Origin: an uncultured Saprospiraceae bacterium
GTDB lineage: Bacteria; Bacteroidota; Bacteroidia; Chitinophagales; Saprospiraceae
NCBI GenBank assembly: GCA_938010785.1
Contig: CALLVC010000196.1
Location: 1 to 34,252 of the forward strand
Direction: 5' to 3'
Length of the DNA: 34,252 nt
The position numbers and the translations under genes were made by a program. Positions 27,601-34,252 of the stretch are shown piece by piece. Each line of letters begins with the position of its first letter. The stretch's first letter is position 1. The notes under the pieces were generated by a model, which worked only from the letters and a program-made list of their open reading frames with translations, had not been told where the DNA came from and made no database searches.

Positions 27601-28955
27601 GTACTAGCTTATTTGTACAATCCATTAATCAAAGTGGCGTATTGACTTGTTCGGATATGCCACTACGCATGGACCATGAAATTGAATTAACGGTTATTGA
27701 TGTACCTACAATTTTTAATTCTGAGGTTCATTGTAATGAGGAAGGGTCTATGCTAGTCCTTACTTTTGAATTAACAGGTGGGCTCGTTGATTCCTATGCC
27801 TTATCCAGTTCAAGTACCATTACTGGTAGTTTTAAAGGCACCGTCTTTACTTCAGATTCTATTCCTCATAATACCCCTTATACGGTAAGTTTTGTAGACG
27901 CCAATCAATGTGGTGAAACCGAAGTAGTAGGTATAGCTGAATGTCTATGTACTTCAGATATCACTGTTGCCATTGAAACGCTCAAGGGCGTTTCCTGTCG
28001 GGGTGAAAAAGATGCCGTGCTATTGGCAACACCTATTAATGGAGCCGCTCCCCTCACCCTTTTTTGGAGTACTGGCGCATCCTCTGAAAGAGTCAACAAC
28101 ATTGCGGCGGGAGTAACGAGTGTTACCATGACAGATGGAAACGGATGTGTTCGAGTAGATTCAATTGATTTAATAGAGCCAGAAAGTCTTACTGCCTCGC
28201 TTAATGGTTTATCCCCAAGTTGTAATGGCGAACAGGATGGTTCCATAGTAATCGTCCAAGCAGAAGGTGGCACAGAACCATATACCTATTCTTTTAGAGG
28301 AGGCCCCTTTGAAGAATTTAGCATCCGAAATGACCTATCTATAGGCGTTTACCCTATAATAATTAGAGATAATAATGGCTGTGAATGGTCAGAAGATGTC
28401 GTACTAACAGACCCACCAGTATTTGACGTTTCTTTACCAATGAATACAGATGTCAACTTAGGAGAAAGCATAGATTTAACTCCACAAGCCAACGAAGAAA
28501 TAATTGCCATAACTTGGGAAAGTACAGACACTAGTATCTGTGCGGATTGTCTGAATCCTATTGTAACACCGACTAAATCTACCAGCTACAAGGTCACCGT
28601 GATGAATGAATCAGGCTGTGAAGCAACTGACCAAATAGTCGTTCGAGTTAGTAATAGTAATTTAGTATATATTCCTTCGGCATTCTCTCCTAATGGAGAT
28701 GGTTCCAATGATTTATTAAGGCCTTTCGGTAGTTCAGCAGTACAAGAAATCAATATGTTTCGGGTATTCAACCGTTGGGGTGAACTGATGTATGAAAAGA
28801 AAGACATGGACATGAACTCAAATATTGAAGGTTGGAATGGAAATACCATGTCTGGCAGAAAAGCCCCTCCAGGTGTTTATCTATATTTTGCTGAGGTCGC
28901 TTTCAAGAATGGAACGGCAGAAATGGTATCTGGTGATGTGAGTTTGGTGCGATAG
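24606..28955 (+). CDS. Giant T9SS-secreted protein with two SprB-type repeats and gliding-motility-associated C-terminal domain
   Basis: Signal peptide MRHLACLLLLFFCLLSTTFSQ; VSCRGEKDAV... and PSCNGEQDGSIVIVQAEGGTEPYTY repeats; C-terminus YIPSAFSPNGDGSNDLLRPFG...FRVFNRWGELMYE...GWNGNTMSGRKAPPGVYLY. Confidence 0.9.
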   Translation: MRHLACLLLLFFCLLSTTFSQNSEDCVDARPLAPTTPILLSDLPDITIDSVIGAGTEPAEWFMDTEMNCGTDRAFFATPNDKSFWFVFSAETSGSLELLITPENRGTSYDFAIWRGGCPNDNFCGELFYCNFTGIEVCDGNFAPVGASTDPVNKFGYDPIADLNLFVYPESISLEAGENYYLLVQNTDKAGNSICSPPLENDSLGFTIQFDGTATIGPEILHQDPLPILPTPVTDTLFNCEGDVQTFAVSQVQFATTYDWISKSTMPGSTIIPNALGDSVTVQFGATSGQICMEMICPIQSLICWNIDIEIKPSLSAIPNPIPSCDPVDLNTRFQDINNVSDARVDFFTTQQDAVNDINSMASSIVSVSDRYWVRKTTPNGCWHLAEMNVLVDLIDFSTADTLRYCTQTQNFANLQDELLFINLNQDGGDLIYSYYEDSLEAVNRTNPFWPPIADANATYWVRAEKQAGGPCFQVEKVVFVIEDSPEIAPIPDQDICGGTCFELSDLNLENTDGQPLTGFDLSFYLSEAEAEAGNVADALGNEVCLSDTYWIRAASSQSCFAVAPFTINLFTAPDIDDLTIDLDCAVGAIDLAAQQFVEKNGIAASSLSFDYFATLAEAEDLTATPLTDLNISTPTDVWVRVTNTDNNCTDVAQVSIQGMSLGTATISGDALICAGDPTNLQIDLTGAAPFNISYTDGVNVYDTISPTTNLLIPITADTTITYTLVSVQDGNGCANMVDGAAVITVNGRPVITTPSQDCNTTATEYTLTFDIIGTDNYQVLSLDGTRTGNTFVSEEIASGAVFDFQVIGDNSCAPLVVSVNFSCECNSVVGGMDFLPINVCDTELATGNYLGENGQNLDKEDILYYVLHDSPTDELGNVVDFKEDANFTFDPNTMTHGTTYYISAVITKADMLGNPILSAANNPCMAVSVGQPVTFYSIPEVSLSLSNSTVCKGDMSFLTFNITGVGPTYDITFFNGESSQTLMGISDGETVPIATDASTSLFVQSINQSGVLTCSDMPLRMDHEIELTVIDVPTIFNSEVHCNEEGSMLVLTFELTGGLVDSYALSSSSTITGSFKGTVFTSDSIPHNTPYTVSFVDANQCGETEVVGIAECLCTSDITVAIETLKGVSCRGEKDAVLLATPINGAAPLTLFWSTGASSERVNNIAAGVTSVTMTDGNGCVRVDSIDLIEPESLTASLNGLSPSCNGEQDGSIVIVQAEGGTEPYTYSFRGGPFEEFSIRNDLSIGVYPIIIRDNNGCEWSEDVVLTDPPVFDVSLPMNTDVNLGESIDLTPQANEEIIAITWESTDTSICADCLNPIVTPTKSTSYKVTVMNESGCEATDQIVVRVSNSNLVYIPSAFSPNGDGSNDLLRPFGSSAVQEINMFRVFNRWGELMYEKKDMDMNSNIEGWNGNTMSGRKAPPGVYLYFAEVAFKNGTAEMVSGDVSLVR

Positions 28956-29004
28956 GTTTAGGGATGGCTCCATTGCCATTGTCAGTAAAATTAGCGCCTT
29001 CTTG

Positions 29005-29108
29005 AACCACAAAAGGTGCAAAAGAACACAAAAGAGATGCACAAAATTTTTTATTAAATTAAGCTTTTATGCCTTTTGTCTCCTTTGTGTTCTTTTTGTG
29101 CCTGCCTG
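29005..29108. repeat. Imperfect inverted repeat of CACAAAAGG-type low-complexity sequence
   Basis: aaccacaaaaggtgcaaaagaacacaaaagagatgcacaaaa versus rc of gccttttgtctcctttgtgttctttttgtgcctg. Confidence 0.65.
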
Positions 29109-29122
29109 CCAGCAGAGGCAGG
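29101..29122. other. GC hairpin cctgcct-gccagcag-aggcagg
   Basis: 7-bp perfect stem. Confidence 0.6.
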
Positions 29123-29368
29123 GGTTGGGTTGCTGAATAGTAACAAAAATCCTTTTAATCTCCACAAAGTTTCCCCTCTTTTCTTTCCTATTTATCCGCC
29201 ACTATACAACTCTAGTCATCCACTTCCACTTCATAGTTAATTTTTCCTAAATATTTCATAGATTTACCTTTCCTAAAGTATAATCTTTTGGAAGCATTAC
29301 ATTCGTTCGTACAAGTCGAATAATTAATTATCTATAGCACCTTTCAAAAATTAAAACCAACATCAAAA

Positions 29369-31804
29369 ATGCATTTCCACAACAAGTTATCTGTTTTTCT
29401 ATTCCTTTTTTGTTTCCTAGCGCCAAGTATCACTTTTGCGCAAGACAAAAAAGACGACGACAAAAAAGAGGAGAAAAAGAAAAAATCCGTTAGCAAAATC
29501 AAGCCTTTAGCAGACATCATAACCGAAGAGGCAAAATCAGACACGGGGCTTTTCAACATTCATAAAATGGGCGCAAAGTATTATTTTGAAATGCCCAATG
29601 ATTTATTGAACAAAGAATTATTAGTCGTCAGTCGTATATCTGGACACGTTAAAAATTTAAACTTTGGTGGTGCAGGCATGAAATCTCGGCCACAACAAGT
29701 CGTCCGTTGGCAAAAGCATGATGAAAATATCTTGCTACGGTCTGTTTCCTACAATAGCGTTGCTAGCCATGAAGACCCTATTTATAAATCGCTCAAAAAC
29801 AATAATTTTGAACCGATTATTATGTCCTTCCCAATTGCGGCATTGAATGCAGATTCTTCGGGAGTTGTCTTCGACGTAACCGAATTATTCACCACAGATG
29901 TTGCCATGATTGGCCCTTTACGGGAAAGTGAGCGTAAGCGTTTTGGAGTCAAAGCTTTAGACAAAAAAAGGTCGATGATTGGGCACATGAAAGCTTTTCC
30001 AAAAAATGTAGAAGTTAGACACATTTTAACCTTCAATGGTTCAAAACTACCTGATAACCAAATAACTAAAGCCTTATCTATAGAAATGAATCAATCGTTT
30101 ATCGAGTTACCAGCAATTAAATGGGAACCAAGATATTACGATGAACGTGTTGGTTATTTTTCTATCCAACAAACAGATTATAGTGCCAATGAGCAAAAGG
30201 CATTCAATAAACGATTCATTACCCGCTGGAAATTAGAACCAAAAGATTGGGCTGCCTATAATCGAGGAGAACTGGTCGAACCAGTAAAGCCAATCGTTTA
30301 TTACATCGACCCAGGCACTCCTGATGTTTGGCGACCATACATCAAGCAAGGCGTTAATGACTGGCAAAAAGCTTTTGAAAAAGCAGGTTTTAAAAATGCC
30401 ATTTATGCCAAAGATGCGCCGACCGAAGAAGAAGACCCCAATTGGAGTCCAGAAGATGTGCGGTATTCTGTCATTCGATATATCACCACCGATATACAAA
30501 ATGCTCAAGGACCCCACGTACACGACCCACGAACAGGAGAAATTTTAGAGAGTGATATTTTATGGTATCATAATGTCATGAATCTTTTGAGAAATTGGTT
30601 CATGATGCAAACGGCTGCCATTAATCCAGAAGCAAGAAGCGTCAAATTTAAAGACGAAGTGATGGGAGAATTAATCCGTTTCGTAGCTGCTCACGAAGTA
30701 GGGCACACCTTAGGCTTACCGCATAATATGGGGTCAAGTCCAGCGTATCCTGTAGACTCCTTACGCTCGCCATCCTTTACCCACAGAATGGGTGGAACAG
30801 CTCCTTCCATTATGGATTATGCTCGATTTAACTACATCGCTCAACCAGAAGATGGCGACGTATTATTATATCCGGGTATCGGGCCATACGATGATTGGTC
30901 TATTACTTATGGGTATAAATTATTAAGCAAAGACGCTACGGTAGATTCAGAAAGAAGCACTTTAAATAATTGGATAAAAGAAAGAGCCAGTAATCCTATC
31001 TACCGCTACGGCGCACAAAAAAGAAACAATGCCGACCCATCCGCCCAAACGGAAGATTTAGGAGATGATGCTGTCTACGCCAGTGAATTGGGCATCAAAA
31101 ACCTCCAAAGAATCCTACCTAATTTAATAGAATGGTCTAAGGCAGATGGTAAAAACTATGATGATTTAAACGAATTATATAACAATATTTATAGTCAACT
31201 AGGTCGATATATGGGTCACGTGACGACCAATATTGGTGGCATTTATGACTATAAAAAAACCTACGATGAAGCAGGTGCGGTATTCACCCATGTGCCAAAA
31301 GCCAAGCAAAAGCAGGCGATGAATTTCTTAAATCAGCAGCTCTTTCAAACACCGAATTGGTTATTAGAAAAATCTGTTTTAAATAAGATTCAAAATGCAG
31401 GAGCTTTAGAGCGTTTGCGAAGTTTCCAAGTTCGCTACCTCAATCGATTGTTCGATAAAGACCGTTTGAATAGATTATCAGAAAATGAAGCGCTAAATGG
31501 CAGTACTGCCTATACCTTAACCAATGTCATGGACGATAGTCGCAATGGTATTTTTGCTGAATTAAAAGCGAGCAAACAACCAGATGCTTTCCGTAGAAAT
31601 CTACAAAGAGCCTACATTAGCAAAATGGCAGATTTAATGAAAATAGAAGAAGCCGAATACGACCAAACCGACATTAAAGCAGCAGTAAGAGCTAATTTGA
31701 ATGAGTTGAAAAATGGCCTAAAAGCAGTGAAACGGATGAAAAATAAGGAAGCTAAAGCTCATTTTGAGGATATAAATGCTAGGATTGAGGATATTTTGGA
31801 GTAG
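29369..31804 (+). CDS. Zinc-dependent metalloprotease (DUF5117/DUF5118/DUF4953-type), exported
   Basis: FVAAHEVGHTLGLPHNMGSS (HExGHxxGxxHN); signal peptide FLFLFCFLAPSITFAQ; SIMDYARFNY downstream of the zinc motif. Confidence 0.9.
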   Translation: MHFHNKLSVFLFLFCFLAPSITFAQDKKDDDKKEEKKKKSVSKIKPLADIITEEAKSDTGLFNIHKMGAKYYFEMPNDLLNKELLVVSRISGHVKNLNFGGAGMKSRPQQVVRWQKHDENILLRSVSYNSVASHEDPIYKSLKNNNFEPIIMSFPIAALNADSSGVVFDVTELFTTDVAMIGPLRESERKRFGVKALDKKRSMIGHMKAFPKNVEVRHILTFNGSKLPDNQITKALSIEMNQSFIELPAIKWEPRYYDERVGYFSIQQTDYSANEQKAFNKRFITRWKLEPKDWAAYNRGELVEPVKPIVYYIDPGTPDVWRPYIKQGVNDWQKAFEKAGFKNAIYAKDAPTEEEDPNWSPEDVRYSVIRYITTDIQNAQGPHVHDPRTGEILESDILWYHNVMNLLRNWFMMQTAAINPEARSVKFKDEVMGELIRFVAAHEVGHTLGLPHNMGSSPAYPVDSLRSPSFTHRMGGTAPSIMDYARFNYIAQPEDGDVLLYPGIGPYDDWSITYGYKLLSKDATVDSERSTLNNWIKERASNPIYRYGAQKRNNADPSAQTEDLGDDAVYASELGIKNLQRILPNLIEWSKADGKNYDDLNELYNNIYSQLGRYMGHVTTNIGGIYDYKKTYDEAGAVFTHVPKAKQKQAMNFLNQQLFQTPNWLLEKSVLNKIQNAGALERLRSFQVRYLNRLFDKDRLNRLSENEALNGSTAYTLTNVMDDSRNGIFAELKASKQPDAFRRNLQRAYISKMADLMKIEEAEYDQTDIKAAVRANLNELKNGLKAVKRMKNKEAKAHFEDINARIEDILE

Positions 31805-31902
31805 AGGGATATACTGAGGGCATAGGGCTAAGGGATTACCAAAAATCAGAAACCGTTGGTTGAAGCCCGCCTGACTGCGTGAGGGCAGGTCTCCAGACCT
31901 AC

Positions 31903-32190
31903 CGTATGCACACAAATGGGAAAAAGCCAGAAAAAGATGCCGTAGGTATCCAATATGGGTAAAAGTAAAACTAAGGAAAACTCCTTCCTTCTAACCGTGC
32001 CGTAGGTACGAAACGTGGGTTTGAACGCCATGTTTTGTACCTACGGCACAAATACCAATCGTTCATACCCTTTGACTACCCATTTTCGGTACCTAAAGGC
32101 ACCTTTTTTGTCAATTTTTTCGGGCGTCACCAATTTAATTCACACCTAAAACTAGTCCGTAACCAAAAACCTTTTAATCAATAAATATCA
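31903..32190. repeat. Direct repeat copy 1 (~288 bp), internally palindromic
   Basis: cgtatgcacacaaatgggaaaaagcc...aataaatatcag; contains gtgccgtaggtac (31997-32009) / gtacctacggcac (32037-32049). Confidence 0.9.
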
Positions 32191-32234
32191 GGTATAATAC
32201 ATATAGTTGAGGGTTTACCGCCCCCCTGCCCTCA

Positions 32235-32522
32235 CGTATGCACACAAATGGGAAAAAGCCAGAAAAAGATGCCGTAGGTATCCAATATGGGTAAAAGTAA
32301 AACTAAGGAAAACTCCTTCCTTCTAACCGTGCCGTAGGTACGAAACGTGGGTTTGAACGCCATATTTTGTACCTACGGCACAAATACCAATCGTTCATAC
32401 CCTTTGACTACCCATTTTCGGTACCTAAAGGCACCTTTTTTGTCAATTTTTTCGGGCGTCACCAATTTAATTCACACCTAAAACTAGTCCGTAACCAAAA
32501 ATCCTTTAACCGATAAATATCA
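32235..32522. repeat. Direct repeat copy 2 (~288 bp), offset +332 bp, near-identical to copy 1
   Basis: Same sequence with few substitutions (for example catgtttt/catatttt and ccttttaatcaat/tcctttaaccgat near the 3' end). Confidence 0.9.
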
Positions 32523-32553
32523 GTTAAAACACTTTGTCGAGAGTTTTCCTCCC

Positions 32554-32581
32554 CTCTGCTCTACGCCCTCTGCCCTCTGCC
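32554..32581. repeat. 7-nt-period array (CTCTGCC-type)
   Basis: CTCTGCT CTACGCC CTCTGCC CTCTGCC. Confidence 0.65.
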
Positions 32582-32658
32582 CACACCAATTAAATTTTAA
32601 TATCTCCTCCAATTTACCTACCTTTAGAGGAATAATTAACAATCAAATATTTTACTTT

Positions 32659-33210
32659 ATGGAAAGACGTGCCATTTTAAAATATACTGCATATGCCACA
32701 GGTGCAGCCTTAAGTGCTCCATTGATAAGTTCCCTTTTAGTGGGTTGCCAATCAGAAGTTGCTACAGCTAAAGCAGCGGAAGGATTAGCCTTTTTTAGTG
32801 GTCCACAAATGGAACTAGTCAAACAAGTCGCTAATCTCATTTTACCCAAAACAGATAGTCCTTCTGCTACAGAAGTAGGCGTTCATGACATGATAGACCA
32901 TATGGTAGGCAATGTCTATTCTGAACAAGAAAGAAACAATTATAAAAGTGGGTTTGAAGCATTAGCTACGCTACTCAGCAAAGCAAAAGGGGAAGACCTC
33001 GTAGGAATGGTTACCCAACTCAATAACGGAGAAGCAGCACTCCCAGAAGCAGCTAGAAAAGCTTTCACCAGTCTAAAACAACAAACCATCGCCTATTATT
33101 TGTCTAGCAAAGAAATTGGCATGAATTATCTAAGCTATCTGCCTGTCCCAGGCGATTATGAAGCTTGCATTAGCGTTGAAGAAGCAGGAGGAAAAGCATG
33201 GGCGCTGTAA
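32659..33210 (+). CDS. Gluconate 2-dehydrogenase subunit 3 family protein, Tat-like signal
   Basis: MERRAILKYTAYATGAALSAPLISSLLVGC (RR signal, lipobox-like Cys); NLILPKTDSPSATEVGVHDMIDHMV typical of the family; followed by a GMC oxidoreductase. Confidence 0.8.
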   Translation: MERRAILKYTAYATGAALSAPLISSLLVGCQSEVATAKAAEGLAFFSGPQMELVKQVANLILPKTDSPSATEVGVHDMIDHMVGNVYSEQERNNYKSGFEALATLLSKAKGEDLVGMVTQLNNGEAALPEAARKAFTSLKQQTIAYYLSSKEIGMNYLSYLPVPGDYEACISVEEAGGKAWAL

Positions 33211-33219
33211 TTTTAAGAG

Positions 33220-33299
33220 TAGAGATGAGAGCGCAGAGAATAGAGATTCTATGCACTCCCTCCTTATCACTACTCTCTATTTTCTAATCTCTATTCTAT
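33220..33299. repeat. 7-nt-period inverted pair between the subunit 3-like and GMC genes
   Basis: TAGAGAT GAGAGCG CAGAGAA TAGAGAT ... ACTCTCT ATTTTCT AATCTCT ATTCTAT. Confidence 0.75.
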
Positions 33300-33304
33300 C
33301 AAAA

Positions 33305-34252
33305 ATGAATTATAACACAAAAGAATCTTATACTTACGATGCCATTGTCATTGGTTCAGGCATCAGCGGCGGATATGCGGCAATGGAATTGTGTAAAAAA
33401 GGCTATAAAACCATAGTGCTAGAAAGAGGGCGAATGGTCAAGCATGGGGATTATCCAACTGCGGGTTTTGACCCTTGGGATTTGCCAAACAATAATCGAG
33501 TGGCCGCAGAAGAAGTTGCCAATGATTATTTCCAACAAAACAGATTGAGTTGGTGGGTCCGAGAAGACCACAAACATTTTATCAATAAAGACAGTGATTA
33601 TTCTTACGATGAAGTCAATCGGTTTGATTGGATTCGTGGGCATCACGTCGGTGGACGGTCCATTATGTGGGGACGTCAATGCTACCGATGGAGTGATTTA
33701 GATTTTGAAGCAAATTTAAAGGATGGGATTGCAGTAGATTGGCCGATTCGCTATAAGGACATTGCACCTTGGTACGATTATGTAGAAACATTTGTCGGCG
33801 TAAGTGGGCAAAAAGAAGGGCTAAAGCAAATTCCAGATGGTAAATTTCTGAAACCTTGGCCGTTAAATTGTGCGGAGCAACATCTTAGAAAAACGGTTAG
33901 TGCAGCATATCCAGATAGACTGGTAACGCCTTCTCGTTTGGCGAACTTATCAGAATATAATCCGGATGTGCATTTAGGAACAAGAGGAAAATGTCAAAAC
34001 CGAGCAAGATGTGTGCGAGGTTGTCCTTTTGGTGGCTACTTTAGTAGTTTGTCTGCTACCCTACCCGTTGCGGAGGCTACAGGTAATATGCACCTTCGTC
34101 CAGATAGCATCGTGCACGAAATTATATTTGATAAAAAAACGGGTAAAGCCAGTGGTGTTCGAGTAAAAGACCGTTTGACAGGCGAGGATATAGAGTTCCA
34201 TGCAAGAATTATTTTCTGTAATGCTAGCACGATTGCTTCCACTGCGATTTTA
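33305..34252 (+). CDS. GMC family oxidoreductase, N-terminal part (runs off the window end; missing from the ORF track because no stop is present)
   Basis: MNYNTKESYTYDAIVIGSGISGGYAAMELCKKGYKTIVLERG (FAD-binding GxGxxG); RGHHVGGRSIMWGRQCYRWS; CVRGCPFGGYFSS. 316 codons without stop. Confidence 0.9.
   Translation, partial: MNYNTKESYTYDAIVIGSGISGGYAAMELCKKGYKTIVLERGRMVKHGDYPTAGFDPWDLPNNNRVAAEEVANDYFQQNRLSWWVREDHKHFINKDSDYSYDEVNRFDWIRGHHVGGRSIMWGRQCYRWSDLDFEANLKDGIAVDWPIRYKDIAPWYDYVETFVGVSGQKEGLKQIPDGKFLKPWPLNCAEQHLRKTVSAAYPDRLVTPSRLANLSEYNPDVHLGTRGKCQNRARCVRGCPFGGYFSSLSATLPVAEATGNMHLRPDSIVHEIIFDKKTGKASGVRVKDRLTGEDIEFHARIIFCNASTIASTAIL

Noticed and set aside
31718-32031. Antisense ORFs at the metalloprotease 3' end and in the duplicated repeat
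   Set aside because: Translate the structured repeat; no independent evidence of coding.
1-34252. tRNA, rRNA, defence-system, phage or full IS transposase genes
   Set aside because: No tRNA-like T-arm/anticodon structure, rRNA sequence, transposase, restriction/CBASS/retron-type or phage structural motif was recognised on reading the ORFs and gaps.

Overview
The window comes from a Bacteroidota chromosome, probably Saprospiria-like (judged from gene content, T9SS type-B C-terminal domains and intergenic repeat style; not verified). (1) About 1-11.4 kb: a probable inositol/sphingolipid neighbourhood. It holds a fatty-acid hydroxylase tail, a PL7 alginate lyase, an Aur1/PAP2-like membrane enzyme, serine palmitoyltransferase, a GNAT-fold bacterial ceramide synthase candidate, a ferric-reductase-like heme membrane protein, a CerR-like NAD-dependent epimerase/dehydratase, myo-inositol-phosphate synthase, a PfkB kinase, and a convergent UbiA-like protein. 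(2) 12.1-15.2 kb: heme-copper oxidase subunit III and SppA. (3) 15.8-29 kb: two giant type IX secreted SprB-repeat proteins flanking an antisense 1129-aa secreted protein of unknown family. (4) 29.4-34.3 kb: a DUF5117/5118-type zinc metalloprotease, a gluconate 2-dehydrogenase subunit 3-like protein and a GMC oxidoreductase cut by the window end. The intergenic DNA is rich in structure: degenerate 7-nt-period arrays often paired as inverted arms, nested palindromes, a MITE-like element, and a repeat family of 'variable hairpin + AAYRTKGGTAA-like tail' that includes a ~288-bp direct duplication. No rRNA, tRNA or CRISPR was recognised. All family calls come from reading motifs; no database search was run.
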